Shown: positions 50,270 to 58,928, counted from the stretch's first letter. The stretch is DNA of 64,000 nt from Arthrobacter sp. SLBN-112 (GCF_006715225.1 NZ_VFMU01000001.1:620001-684000); one strand, 5' to 3'. The notes: generated by a model from the sequence alone, not told the origin. Numbers and translations: made by a program.

Positions 50270-50922
50270 GGGACGGTAATGACCGCCACGGAGCGCTGGG
50301 CGCCATCGCGCAGTTCCACACTCGAGATGCTGCCAAGCTGGAGGGGCGTCGCCCCGGTCACCTTGACCTTCCCGCTGGGTGTGGCTGTCCAGGCACAGGC
50401 CCGGTCCTCTCCGCCGGCACGGTCGCGCACCCACAGGGAGAGGGTACCTTCCGCGGGCAGGCTGCTGCCGCTCACCGCGAGCTCGGTTCCCCACGTCTTC
50501 CGGGCCATGTCGATGTTGACCTGAAGCCCTCCTCCGGACGCCACCGAGTAGGTGGCGTCCGGCTGCGGCGGCCTGGCGAGCAGGGGGCCGGCCGCCAGTC
50601 CCACGGCAAGGCACGCAGCGGCAAGGGCCCCTGCCAGCGCCACCCACCGCCGTCGCAATGTCCTGCGCCGGCGGGCCAGTTCGTCAAAAAGGCGGGCGGG
50701 GACGCTGGTGTCCGGGGCGTCGCTGCCGCCGGGAACGGCTGTGAGCGCCACGGCGTCAGGCACTGGAAGTGAGTCCAGGAGCATGGGCACCTTCTCCAGC
50801 TCCGCCAGTTCCTTCCGGCAGGCGCCGCAGTCCTGGAGGTGCGCCTCGAAGAGGGTGAGGTCGGCGGGATCAAGGCCCCCCAGCACATATGCCCCCAGCA
50901 GGTGGTGCGGATTGCTGTTCAC
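50266..50922 (-). CDS. zinc-binding anti-sigma factor (RskA-like)
   Basis: A 218-residue single-pass membrane protein. The cytoplasmic N-terminus carries the ZAS motif HxxxCxxC (His28, Cys32, Cys35 in HLQDCGAC), one helix spans about residues 94-116, and the exported part is the RskA C-terminal domain (ending SVELRDGAQRSVAVITVP). It should hold the ECF sigma factor encoded upstream at the membrane until a signal triggers release. Its start overlaps the sigma gene by 4 nt. Confidence 0.9.
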   Translation of the reverse strand: MNSNPHHLLGAYVLGGLDPADLTLFEAHLQDCGACRKELAELEKVPMLLDSLPVPDAVALTAVPGGSDAPDTSVPARLFDELARRRRTLRRRWVALAGALAAACLAVGLAAGPLLARPPQPDATYSVASGGGLQVNIDMARKTWGTELAVSGSSLPAEGTLSLWVRDRAGGEDRACAWTATPSGKVKVTGATPLQLGSISSVELRDGAQRSVAVITVP

Positions 50923-51419
50923 CGTTCCACCCCCATTTCGTCCAGGATGGTGCGCAGTGCCCTCAGCGCGTAGAACGCGCGGGACTTGACCGTTCCGCTG
51001 GGGATGTTGAGCTGGACGGCGGCCTCGTTGACCGTGAACCTGCGGTAATGCAGTGCCACCAGAACCTCCCGGTGTTCCTTGCTCAGCCGCAGCAGTGCTT
51101 CCTCCATCAGGACGCGGTTGAGCATCCCGTCAACATGGCCCATCATTGCTGCGGGGTCGGTAAGGCTGCTCTCCAGGGCCTCCGGCGGGCGGCGCTGGCT
51201 CCGGCGGTAGTTGTCGATCATGATGTTCCTGGCCGTGCGGTACAGATAACTGCGGAAGCTGCCGTTGATGTCCGGGGCGTGCTGCCAGACGCGGAGCACT
51301 GTTTCCTGCACCACGTCCTCGGCCAGCTGCGGATCCCGGGTGGCGCTGAGCACGAACCGGCGCAGGGCACTCCCGTGTTCACGGTAGATGGCCTCCACCA
51401 CGTCGTCGTCGAGCGGCAT
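50919..51419 (-). CDS. ECF-type RNA polymerase sigma factor
   Basis: A 166-residue sigma factor with region 2 (YREHGSALRRFVLSATRDPQLAEDVVQETVLRVW...RTARNIMIDNYRR) and region 4 (LSKEHREVLVALHYRRFTVNEAAVQLNIPSGTVKSRAFYAL). It recognises its own promoters with the anti-sigma partner as regulator. The frame is open 15 codons upstream; the ATG at 51419 matches the family start. The promoter at 51487-51515 suggests autoregulation together with the divergent lipoprotein gene. Confidence 0.93.
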   Translation of the reverse strand: MPLDDDVVEAIYREHGSALRRFVLSATRDPQLAEDVVQETVLRVWQHAPDINGSFRSYLYRTARNIMIDNYRRSQRRPPEALESSLTDPAAMMGHVDGMLNRVLMEEALLRLSKEHREVLVALHYRRFTVNEAAVQLNIPSGTVKSRAFYALRALRTILDEMGVER

Positions 51420-51486
51420 GCCACTCCTCCCGTCCCTGGCCCTGCACACTGTGTGGAACGCCACGGTATCCTGCGCTCCCGGCTGT

Positions 51487-51515
51487 TACGACGTCCGGAA
51501 GCAGGAAACGGTTCA
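51487..51515 (-). promoter_or_regulatory. ECF sigma promoter of the sigma/anti-sigma operon
   Basis: On the - strand TGAACC (51515-51510) and CGTCGTA (51493-51487) are separated by exactly 16 nt. The identical pair with the same spacing faces the other way at 51541-51569. Elements of the GAAC/CGTC kind are typical of ECF sigma factors, so this operon is probably autoregulated. Confidence 0.75.
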
Positions 51516-51540
51516 ATCGTGGAGTTCCACAGCGCACCTG

Positions 51541-51569
51541 TGAACCATTCTTTACCGGGAAGCGTCGTA
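51541..51569 (+). promoter_or_regulatory. ECF sigma promoter of the lipoprotein gene
   Basis: TGAACC (51541-51546), 16 nt, CGTCGTA (51563-51569), the same two elements as the divergent promoter of the sigma gene. The lipoprotein start codon is 89 nt downstream of the -10 element. Confidence 0.75.
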
Positions 51570-51658
51570 GGGGTTAGCGTCCGGTGATTCGACGCCGGGT
51601 GCCTGCTCAAAGCATCAGCAAATACACCAACCGGGAAAGTTCAGCCAAGGAGCACACC

Positions 51659-52216
51659 ATGAAACACCATGTCGGGCCAGGCCTTGCCATCCTGGCCCTC
51701 GCGGCAGCCCTCTCCGCCTGCGGCACCAGCACCGGCACAACCCCGGCGGCCACCAGCCCGGCCCCGGGCGCCACCAGCACTGCCTCCGGCGCGGCTTCTT
51801 CGTCCAGCACCGCTTCCGCCTCCGCCTCGTCCACGCAGCCAAGCGCCGCCGTCGACCTCAAAACAGCATCCTCCTCGGCAGGCAACATCGTGGTGGATGC
51901 GAAGGGGATGAGCCTCTACTTCTTCACCAAGGACACCAAGGACTCCGGAACCAGCGCCTGCACCGGCTCCTGCCTGGTCCAGTGGCCGCCGCTGACCACC
52001 ACCTCGGGGTCACCCGTGGCAGAAGGCGTCACAGGGAAGCTGGGGACCATCAACACCCCTGACGGGAAGAAGCAGGTGACACTGAACGGCATGCCCCTCT
52101 ACTACTACGTGAAGGACACCAAGCCCGGCGACGTCCTGGGCCAGGGCGTGGGCGGCGTCTGGTACCTGTCGGACCCGTCCGGGGCGATGATCAAGCCGGC
52201 CGGCCAGGGCTATTAA
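51659..52216 (+). CDS. lipoprotein with Yx(FWY)xxD repeats (Lipoprotein_15 / COG4315)
   Basis: A 185-residue secreted lipoprotein: signal peptide with lipobox LSAC (Cys21), a Ser/Ala/Thr/Pro-rich linker to about residue 68, then repeats bearing the family motif (YFFTKDTKDSG near residue 88, YYYVKDTKPGD near residue 147) and a Cys pair in ACTGSCLVQWPP. The function of the family is unknown; it recurs beside ECF sigma/anti-sigma genes in actinobacteria. The ATG follows AAGGAGC. It is divergent from, and shares promoter elements with, the sigma operon, so it is a probable regulon target. Confidence 0.88.
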   Translation: MKHHVGPGLAILALAAALSACGTSTGTTPAATSPAPGATSTASGAASSSSTASASASSTQPSAAVDLKTASSSAGNIVVDAKGMSLYFFTKDTKDSGTSACTGSCLVQWPPLTTTSGSPVAEGVTGKLGTINTPDGKKQVTLNGMPLYYYVKDTKPGDVLGQGVGGVWYLSDPSGAMIKPAGQGY

Positions 52217-52228
52217 GCCTGCCGGCCG
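52197..52228. terminator. hairpin around the lipoprotein stop codon
   Basis: CGGCCGGC (52197-52204) pairs with 52221-52228, extended inward by AGG/CCT; the TAA stop lies in the loop. It separates the lipoprotein gene from the convergent membrane-protein gene. Confidence 0.45.
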
Positions 52229-52234
52229 CCTGCA

Positions 52235-52978
52235 CTAATTCAGGGGAACGTCCGGCACCTTGCCTGGCAGGGGGACTTCCGTGGGGACGGGAACGGGCAG
52301 CTTCGAGCCTTGTTCCAGGCCCTTCCTGACGTCCTCCGGAACAGTGGCGGGCAGCGACGGTTCGGCGGGTGCCTCCACCGGTTTCCGGGCGGCAGCGCCA
52401 TGGCTGGGAGTGCTGCCAGGCCGGGCAGGAGTGCCCGATGGCGCCACTCCGGCGGGTGCGGAAGCCGGCGCGGGTGCCGGGGGGACGGCGTCCGGGCCGC
52501 TGGGTGCCGGCGGCTGCGGCGCCGCGGGCCGGGGCGCGGGCAACTGCGGGGCGTCATGACCGGCGTTCGCCGCGCTGGATCCTGTCACGAACGAAGTGAC
52601 GGCGTGGTTCAGCTGGGTGAAGGATTCGCGGAACCCCTGGTCGGATGCGGCGGCAACAGCGCCGCCGGCTGCGAGCGACGCGGCCACCGACAAGGTGGTC
52701 AGCGTGATGCGGCGCCTGGCCTGGCGGCGCGCGGCGAGCTGATCGGCGGGCCGGCCGGCGGGAAGCACGGCGGTGGCAGCGGGTTCTGCAGCGGGAAGCA
52801 CTGCGGTGGAAGTCCCCGCCATCAACGCCGCGATTTCGGCGGAAGGCTGAGGAGTCTCCGCTGCCAGGGCGCGCAGGGTGACCAGGGCGTGACGGAGCTG
52901 GCCGTCGGCGTCCATGCCTGCCTCCAGCAGGAGCTGGTCGATGGCCCCGTCGTTGCGGGATCCTGCGGTGTCACTCAT
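52235..52978 (-). CDS. single-TM protein downstream of an ECF sigma gene, putative anti-sigma
   Basis: A 247-residue protein: cytoplasmic residues 1-88, one membrane helix about 90-110, then a long exported region very rich in Pro and Ala (about 140-247, with PAPASAPAG-like runs). It overlaps the ECF sigma gene by 8 nt (ATGAGTGA), the usual place of an anti-sigma factor, and the topology fits. It lacks the HxxxCxxC zinc motif, so it would belong to a different class. Function is inferred from position. Confidence 0.72.
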   Translation of the reverse strand: MSDTAGSRNDGAIDQLLLEAGMDADGQLRHALVTLRALAAETPQPSAEIAALMAGTSTAVLPAAEPAATAVLPAGRPADQLAARRQARRRITLTTLSVAASLAAGGAVAAASDQGFRESFTQLNHAVTSFVTGSSAANAGHDAPQLPAPRPAAPQPPAPSGPDAVPPAPAPASAPAGVAPSGTPARPGSTPSHGAAARKPVEAPAEPSLPATVPEDVRKGLEQGSKLPVPVPTEVPLPGKVPDVPLN

Positions 52979-53549
52979 GATTCGCCTGGTTTCTTTTGAG
53001 CGTTTGTGCCTTGAGGTTCTGCAGGGCGCGGCGCTGGAGCTGCTTGATGGCTCCGGCGCTCTTGCCCATGATGGCGGCCACCTGGTCGATGGACAGGTCC
53101 GCCACGACGCGCAGGGCCAGGACCTCCTGGTGTTCCTCGCTGAGGCCTTCCAGCATCGCCGCGGCGCCGCCGTTCAGTTCCACGGCGTGGTCCTCCGCGG
53201 ACGGGGAGGTGCGGCCGTCCTGCTGGGGGTCATACGGTGTCAGCTGCGGCCTGCGCTCCAGCCGGCGGTAGTGGTCCACCATCCGGGCATGGGCGATGGA
53301 AAAGATCAGGGACTTCGCGCCTGCCAGGCCCCCGGTGAGGGTGCCGATCCTGGGATAGAAGGCCAGGAAGACATCCTGGGTGACGGCTTCGGGATCATCC
53401 AGTCCCCGTGCCTTGAGGTAGCCCTGCACCGGGCCCGCGAAGGTTCGATAGGCAGCCGCGAACAACACGGCCGGATCCGTTCCGGCTGCGTTGTCGAATA
53501 TGTCGATCTCTTCTTGGGCCAAAGTGTCTAGCACCTGCGGCTCCTCCAT
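52971..53549 (-). CDS. ECF-type RNA polymerase sigma factor (second)
   Basis: A 192-residue sigma factor with region 2 (AAYRTFAGPVQGYLKARGLDDPEAVTQDVFLAFY...AHARMVDHYRRLERRP) and region 4 (LSEEHQEVLALRVVADLSIDQVAAIMGKSAGAIKQLQRRAL). It differs clearly from the sigma factor encoded 2 kb away. It overlaps the putative membrane anti-sigma gene by 8 nt; the gene before it encodes a secreted Ala-rich protein and is separated by a terminator hairpin. Confidence 0.9.
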   Translation of the reverse strand: MEEPQVLDTLAQEEIDIFDNAAGTDPAVLFAAAYRTFAGPVQGYLKARGLDDPEAVTQDVFLAFYPRIGTLTGGLAGAKSLIFSIAHARMVDHYRRLERRPQLTPYDPQQDGRTSPSAEDHAVELNGGAAAMLEGLSEEHQEVLALRVVADLSIDQVAAIMGKSAGAIKQLQRRALQNLKAQTLKRNQANHE

Positions 53550-53675
53550 CCCGGGATCCAGCCTGCGCCTTGTCCCGGTCTCCGGTGCGGACTGTCAGTC
53601 CCCGCGGTCTTCCAGCTGCCTCGTTGCATGCCTGGCAGGGGTACACCTCCACTGGTGTGCGCCCCGGCCGGCTGC

Positions 53676-53715
53676 CTGGACTGCGGACGCAGCCGGAGCG
53701 GCGGCCGCAGTCCAG
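53676..53715 (-). terminator. hairpin terminator after the secreted Ala-rich protein gene
   Basis: Perfect 11-nt arms CTGGACTGCGG (53676-53686) and complement (53705-53715), 15 nt after the stop codon of the - strand gene. Confidence 0.65.
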
Positions 53716-53730
53716 ACTAGCCAAGGTGCC

Positions 53731-54417
53731 TTAGCGGGTGGAAACCGACGGCGCGTGGACGGTGTTGCCGCCCACGGCGGGAACGGCAGGAACGGCAGGA
53801 ACGGTGGTTTCGCCGTCGACGCCAGGAACGGCAGGAACAGCGGGAACGGACGGAACCTCAGGCTTTTCAACCTCAACGGCAGCCGAACCCTTGGTTTCGG
53901 CGCTGCCCTCGGCGGTGGCGTCGGCCTTGGCCAGGACGTCGGTGCAGTAGCTTTCGATGTTCGCGTCGCCCTGGGCTGCGATGGACAGCGAGGAGAACGC
54001 CTTGGAGGAAGCGTCGACGCCGCCATGGGTGTAGGCGGTGCAGAGGCCCAGGGCAGCCGGACCGGCGGCGTCAACAGCGGTGTTGACTGCCGCGGAAGCC
54101 GTTGCGTCGGCGGTGACCTCTTCATCGGAGGCGTCAGCGGCGGCGGAAGCCTTGGCGGCGGCATCGGCGTCGGCGGTCTCCAGGGCGCCTGTTACAGCGC
54201 CGGTGGCCGTGGGAGCGGGGGTGGCCTGGGCGTCAGCGGCTGCTTCGGCTGCAAGCTTGGGGGCGGGAGCGCCGAAGAGCTCGTGGGCGGTCTGCTGGGC
54301 CTGGGCGGGAAGGACGCCCGAGACGGCTGCGGCGCCGGTTCCTCCTACGGCCAGGGTTCCGGCGGCCAGGACTCCGGCGGCGACTTTGCTGGTGGCAAGA
54401 ACGGTGAACACAGACAT
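53731..54417 (-). CDS. secreted Ala-rich protein with Val-Pro-Ala repeats
   Basis: A 228-residue exported protein. An N-terminal hydrophobic signal (ATSKVAAGVLAAGTLAVGG...) is followed by an Ala/Asp/Thr-rich low-complexity stretch, a short ordered part with two Cys (ALGLCTAYTHGGVDASSKAF and IESYCTDVLAKAD), and a C-terminal tail of VPAVPAVPGVDG and VPAVPAVPAVGG repeats. The DNA of the tail is correspondingly repetitive. No known function. It lies immediately upstream of an ECF sigma operon and might belong to its regulon. Confidence 0.72.
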   Translation of the reverse strand: MSVFTVLATSKVAAGVLAAGTLAVGGTGAAAVSGVLPAQAQQTAHELFGAPAPKLAAEAAADAQATPAPTATGAVTGALETADADAAAKASAAADASDEEVTADATASAAVNTAVDAAGPAALGLCTAYTHGGVDASSKAFSSLSIAAQGDANIESYCTDVLAKADATAEGSAETKGSAAVEVEKPEVPSVPAVPAVPGVDGETTVPAVPAVPAVGGNTVHAPSVSTR

Positions 54418-54450
54418 CTAACTTCTCCAAACCTAGACAACACATCAGAG

Positions 54451-54471
54451 TGGGTCCGCCGTGCGGACCCA
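54451..54471. terminator. perfect small hairpin upstream of the secreted-protein gene
   Basis: TGGGTCCGC (54451-54459), loop CGT, and its perfect complement (54463-54471). It lies 33 nt past the end of the - strand gene at 54505 and 33 nt before the next start, so it is either that gene's terminator or a 5' leader structure. Confidence 0.5.
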
Positions 54472-54504
54472 TCACGGACTACATCGCCCGGGATTGCGGA
54501 AAGG

Positions 54505-55185
54505 TTACGGCTGGCTGGATTTTTCTTTTTCTGCGCCCAAATCGCTGGAAACGTTCGGGATCGCCGGTCCGTTCCGGCTATTTCGCAGCGCTCCCACGAT
54601 CCGCGAAGCAGCGGCGCCGGCGCGGGCCACCCGCCTGCCGGCCAAGTCAGGAACCAGCGCCGCCAGCCGCTGAATGTACGGCCCCACTTCCTCATCGTCC
54701 AGGACCAGCAGGTCCGGCTGGCCGCACAGCCAGCGGGCATTGAGGGCGGTGATGTTCTCGTGTTCCAGCAGCTCCTCGAACTCGCCGTCGAGCTCATCCA
54801 TCCGGAAGACGCCGTCGGGAAGGGGCCCCGTGCCGCCGGGCCCTTCCAGGTAGGCGGCGGTCAGTACGTCGTAGGCAGCCACGGCCCGGTTGAACAGGTC
54901 GAAGTGTGCCGTGGCGCCCATTCCCGCCATGCCCTCCCGGACCAGCGCGTCCGTGGCGGTCCGGGCGGCCGCCATGACGGCATACTGTGCGAACCCGCCC
55001 TCCAGCGCCTGGCAAAGGTAGAAGTCCACGAAGTAGCTGCGGACGGCCACCGGTGACATGAGCTCGGCTCCCAGCAGGGCGTTGTGCATCGCGTCGATGA
55101 TGGCCACGTTGGCCTCCACCACCTCCTCGTCCCTGCCGTCGATGCTGCTGCTGGTCAGGACAACGGGCTGCTGGCTGGTGGTCAT
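54505..55185 (-). CDS. protein of unknown function, weakly DMP19/DUF4375-like
   Basis: A 226-residue soluble, acidic, helical protein. The segment VRSYFVDFYLCQALEGGFAQYAVMAAART near residue 50 resembles DMP19/DUF4375 proteins, whose members have a GGFxQ motif after a hydrophobic helix; the match is by eye only. No catalytic motif is seen. The frame is open 14 codons upstream; the ATG at 55185 follows AAGGAG. It is divergent from the large SNF2 gene. Confidence 0.65.
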   Translation of the reverse strand: MTTSQQPVVLTSSSIDGRDEEVVEANVAIIDAMHNALLGAELMSPVAVRSYFVDFYLCQALEGGFAQYAVMAAARTATDALVREGMAGMGATAHFDLFNRAVAAYDVLTAAYLEGPGGTGPLPDGVFRMDELDGEFEELLEHENITALNARWLCGQPDLLVLDDEEVGPYIQRLAALVPDLAGRRVARAGAAASRIVGALRNSRNGPAIPNVSSDLGAEKEKSSQP

Positions 55186-55399
55186 GGCACTCCTTACTGG
55201 GGGTGGCGGTACGCCGGACGCCTTCACGCTACGGCGGCCCGGTCACGGCAGCCTGGGGCAGGAAATGAACGTCACGCGAAGTTTTCGGGGCCGGCTGGGA
55301 GGGCACCCGGCATGGGCCTGCCGCCGGGCGAACTAAGATGGATCAGATAACCACCCACCGGACCCGGCCCCGCCGTGACCTGCCGAAAGTAGCGCGTAC

Positions 55400-58300
55400 A
55401 TGCCATCCCAACCGGACGAAAGTGCGGAACTGGCAATACAGACACCCGCCATCAACGACCGCTCGCTGGCGGCGGGGCTGGCGTATGCCATGGCCAGCAG
55501 GGTCTCGGGCATATCGTTCGACGGCGGCACGGGGCTCATGCTGGGAAAGGTCCGGGGTGGCGCGGAGGTTCCTTATTCCACCACGGCCAAGCTGGTCCGG
55601 AAGGGCGGCGGCTGGAGCTGCACGGTGGGTGTGTGCAGCTGCCCTGTCCGCAAGGACTGCAAGCACGTGGCGGCCCTGCTCTTCGCGGCGGAGGACAACC
55701 CGGCCATCCGGGTGCAGCTGCTGTCGCCGTCCTCGTCCACGCAGGTGTCCCGTGCCCCCTCGGCGGCGCTCTCCGACTGGGAGCAGGCCCTCAGCCCGCT
55801 GATCTCCCAGCCAGGTTCCGCCCCATCCACCAGCGGGGTTCCCCTGGCCCTGCAGTTCGAGGTGGAGGAACCGCCGCCGCATTTCTCCTACACCGGCCGC
55901 CGGGACCCGGTGCGCGGCGTGCGGCAGCTCAAGGTGCGGCCCGTGATCATGGGGGCCAAGGGCAAGTGGATCCGCGGCGACGTTTCCTGGAATACCTTGA
56001 GCTACCTGAACTTCCGGCGCGAATCGAACCAGGCGCACGTGGAATGGCTGCAGGAGTTCCTTGCCGGCCACTCCTCCGCCGCCAGCCGGATGCACAACTC
56101 CGCGGGCCTGTGGCTGAGCCTGAACTCCTATGCGGGCAAGAACCTGTGGGGCCTGCTGTCCGACGCCACGAAGATCGGGCTCTCCCTGGTCCACTCGCGC
56201 GGCACCGAACCGGTCCGGCTCGCCGAAGCCCCTGCCGCCGTCGGGCTTTCCCTGAGCCGGTACGGCACCCCGGTGGCCGACGCTGCGGAGGCCGGCAGCA
56301 CGGCCAAGGCAGAGGCGTCCGACGGCGGCCTGGAGCTTTCGCCTACCATCACCGTGGAGGGGGCTGAGGTTGATCCGGCGTCCGTGGGCACCATCGGCAG
56401 GCCCGCGCACGGCCTGTTCTTTACCTCCGGCGAGGCCGCGCTGCCCGGTGTTCCCGACCCCAACGGAACCATCACGCTGGCACCGCTGGAGAGCGGGCTG
56501 AGCGAGGAGTTGCTGGCGTTTGTCACCGCAGCCAGCACCCTGCACATTCCGGCCAGGGACGAGTCCCGGTTCCTCACCGGCTTCTACCCAAAGCTGAAGC
56601 AGACGGCCCGGGTCACGGCGCGCGACGAATCCGTGGAACTGCCCGAACTGGCCGCCCCCACCCTGTCTCTGCTGGCCAACTACGGGGCTGACCACCGGGT
56701 GCGGCTGCACTGGGAGTGGCACTACAAGACCGGCAAGCTGGTGACCGCGCAGCCGTTGTGGCGGCACCCCGGCGATGCCGGCTACCGCGACGACACCGCG
56801 GAATCCCGCATCCTGGAGGGCATCGGCCGGCCGTGGGACGTGGTGCCGGCCCTGGGCGAATCCGCCACCGGCGGCTGGGGCACCCCCCGGCTGGCCGCCT
56901 CCGCCGAACTGACGGGGCTGGACACGCTGGCGTTCACGGAGGAAGTACTGCCCCGGCTGCGCGAAGCCCCGGACGTGGACGTGGAGACGGTGGGCGACAT
57001 TGCCGACTACCGCGAGGCCGAGGAGGCACCGGTGGTCTCCATCTCCACCAAGGCCACCGAACAGCGCGACTGGTTCGACCTGGGCATCCAGATTTCCCTG
57101 GAAGGCCAGCCCGTTTCCTTCGCCGCCGTGTTCTCCGCCCTCGCCGCGGGACAGACCAAGATGTTGCTGCCCAGCGGCGCCTACTTCTCCCTGGACCTGC
57201 CGGAGCTGCACCAGCTGCGCGCACTGATCGAGGAAGCCAGGTCCCTTCAGGACAACAAGGACGCTCCACTGCAGATCAGCCGGTTCCAGGCCGGGCTGTG
57301 GGATGAGCTGGCGCAGCTGGGGATCGTTGACGAACAGGCTGCCGCATGGCGGTCCGCGGTGGGCGGCCTCCTGGAGGGCGGCACGGACGGGCTGCCGCTT
57401 CCTGCCTCCCTCAACGCCGAGCTGCGCCCTTACCAGCTGGAGGGCTACAACTGGCTCAGCTTCCTGTACAAGCACGGGCTGGGCGGGATCCTGGCCGACG
57501 ACATGGGCCTGGGCAAGACCGTGCAGGCACTGGCCCTGATGTGCGCGGCAAAGGAACTGGCTGTTGAAGCCGCGGCGGCACTGGAAAGGTCCGACGACGG
57601 TGCTGCCGCCGCCAGTGTTGTGGACGGCGCAAACCAGCCCGCCGCCGTCGCGCCCTTCCTGGTGGTGGCGCCCACCAGCGTGGTGGGCAACTGGGCAGCC
57701 GAAGCCGCACGGTTTGCTCCTGGCCTCACTGTGCGCACTGTCGGCGAGACCTTTGCCAAGAGCGGCCAGGAGGTGGCTAAGTCGCTCGGCGGGGCCGACA
57801 TCGTCATCACCTCCTATGCCTTATTCCGCATCGACTACGAGTCCTACGCCTCCCGCACCTGGTCCGGACTGGTGCTGGACGAGGCGCAGTTCGTGAAGAA
57901 CCACCAGTCCAAGGCGTACCAGTGCGCCCGCAAACTTCCGGCGGCGTTCAAGCTGGCCATCACGGGCACTCCGCTGGAGAACAACCTCATGGAATTCTGG
58001 GCGTTGACGTCCATCGTGGCTCCGGGCCTGTTTTCCAGCCCCAAGCGCTTCGCCGAGTACTACCAGAAGCCGGTGGAGAAGAACGGCGACAAAGGGCAGC
58101 TGGAGAAGCTCCGCCGCCGTGTCCGGCCGCTGATGATGCGGCGTACCAAGGACCAGGTGATCAAGGACCTGCCGCCCAAGCAGGAGCAGATCCTTGAGGT
58201 GGTGCTGAACCCGCGGCACCAGAAGGTGTACCAGACGCACCTGCAGCGGGAGCGGCAAAAGATCCTGGGGCTGATCGAGGACGTCAACAAGAACAGGTTC

Positions 58301-58888
58301 ACCATTTTCCAGTCGCTGACGCTGCTGCGGCAGCTGAGCCTGGACGTGTCCCTGGTGGACCCGGCACTGTCAGCGGTGCGGTCCAGCAAGCTGGATGTGT
58401 TGTTCGAACAGCTCGAGGACCTGGTGGCCGAGGGGCACCGCGCCCTGATCTTCAGCCAGTTCACCGGGTTCCTGGGCAAGGTCCGGGAACGGCTGGACGA
58501 GGAGGACATCGAGTACTGCTACCTCGACGGCAGCACGCGCAACCGCGCCGACGTGGTCAGCGAATTCAAGAACGGCAGCGCACCGGTGTTCCTGATCTCG
58601 CTGAAGGCCGGAGGGTTCGGGCTCAACCTCACGGAGGCCGACTACGTGTTCCTGCTCGATCCCTGGTGGAACCCCGCCTCCGAGGCGCAGGCCGTGGACC
58701 GCACGCACCGGATTGGGCAGGCCCGGAACGTCATGGTGTACCGGCTGGTGGCCAAGGACACCATCGAGGAAAAGGTCATGGCGTTGAAGACCCGGAAGTC
58801 CCAGCTGTTCGCGGACGTCATGGAGGGCGATGCCCTGGCCGGCGGCGCCATCACGGCCGAGGACCTGGCAGGGCTGTTCAAGGAGTAG
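55400..58888 (+). CDS. SWIM zinc-finger / SNF2-family DEAD/DEAH-type ATPase
   Basis: A 1162-residue HepA/SNF2-type protein. A SWIM zinc finger (CSCPVRKDCKHV, residues about 80-92) lies in the N-terminal domain, followed by a large domain to about residue 640. The helicase core starts with LRPYQLEGYNWL near residue 674, motif I DDMGLGKT near residue 699, motif II LDEAQ near residue 826, TGTPLENN near residue 855, and motif VI HRIGQ near residue 1103. Bacterial relatives act as RNA-polymerase recycling or DNA-repair translocases; the exact role is unknown. A -10-like TAAGAT at 55333 suggests a leader of about 60 nt. Confidence 0.93.
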   Translation: MPSQPDESAELAIQTPAINDRSLAAGLAYAMASRVSGISFDGGTGLMLGKVRGGAEVPYSTTAKLVRKGGGWSCTVGVCSCPVRKDCKHVAALLFAAEDNPAIRVQLLSPSSSTQVSRAPSAALSDWEQALSPLISQPGSAPSTSGVPLALQFEVEEPPPHFSYTGRRDPVRGVRQLKVRPVIMGAKGKWIRGDVSWNTLSYLNFRRESNQAHVEWLQEFLAGHSSAASRMHNSAGLWLSLNSYAGKNLWGLLSDATKIGLSLVHSRGTEPVRLAEAPAAVGLSLSRYGTPVADAAEAGSTAKAEASDGGLELSPTITVEGAEVDPASVGTIGRPAHGLFFTSGEAALPGVPDPNGTITLAPLESGLSEELLAFVTAASTLHIPARDESRFLTGFYPKLKQTARVTARDESVELPELAAPTLSLLANYGADHRVRLHWEWHYKTGKLVTAQPLWRHPGDAGYRDDTAESRILEGIGRPWDVVPALGESATGGWGTPRLAASAELTGLDTLAFTEEVLPRLREAPDVDVETVGDIADYREAEEAPVVSISTKATEQRDWFDLGIQISLEGQPVSFAAVFSALAAGQTKMLLPSGAYFSLDLPELHQLRALIEEARSLQDNKDAPLQISRFQAGLWDELAQLGIVDEQAAAWRSAVGGLLEGGTDGLPLPASLNAELRPYQLEGYNWLSFLYKHGLGGILADDMGLGKTVQALALMCAAKELAVEAAAALERSDDGAAAASVVDGANQPAAVAPFLVVAPTSVVGNWAAEAARFAPGLTVRTVGETFAKSGQEVAKSLGGADIVITSYALFRIDYESYASRTWSGLVLDEAQFVKNHQSKAYQCARKLPAAFKLAITGTPLENNLMEFWALTSIVAPGLFSSPKRFAEYYQKPVEKNGDKGQLEKLRRRVRPLMMRRTKDQVIKDLPPKQEQILEVVLNPRHQKVYQTHLQRERQKILGLIEDVNKNRFTIFQSLTLLRQLSLDVSLVDPALSAVRSSKLDVLFEQLEDLVAEGHRALIFSQFTGFLGKVRERLDEEDIEYCYLDGSTRNRADVVSEFKNGSAPVFLISLKAGGFGLNLTEADYVFLLDPWWNPASEAQAVDRTHRIGQARNVMVYRLVAKDTIEEKVMALKTRKSQLFADVMEGDALAGGAITAEDLAGLFKE

Positions 58889-58899
58889 GCTGCATCGGT

Positions 58900-58928
58900 T
58901 TCGACGCGCTTTTGCAGATTCGACGCGC
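58900..58928. repeat. direct repeat upstream of a glycoside hydrolase gene
   Basis: TTCGACGCGC occurs at 58900-58909 and 58919-58928, a 19-nt period, in the 163-nt gap before the GH43-like gene. The spacing, about two helical turns, would suit a pair of regulator-binding sites. Confidence 0.4.

Noticed and set aside
53741..53870. short regularly spaced repeats (GGAACGGCAGGAACGGC type) that could suggest a CRISPR or tandem-repeat locus
   Set aside because: They are codons of the Val-Pro-Ala repeats in the secreted protein; units are too short and there are no spacers or cas genes.
55343..57475. 710-codon open frame on the - strand opposite the SNF2 gene
   Set aside because: Gly/Gln/Arg-rich translation without domains, antisense to a gene with complete helicase motifs.
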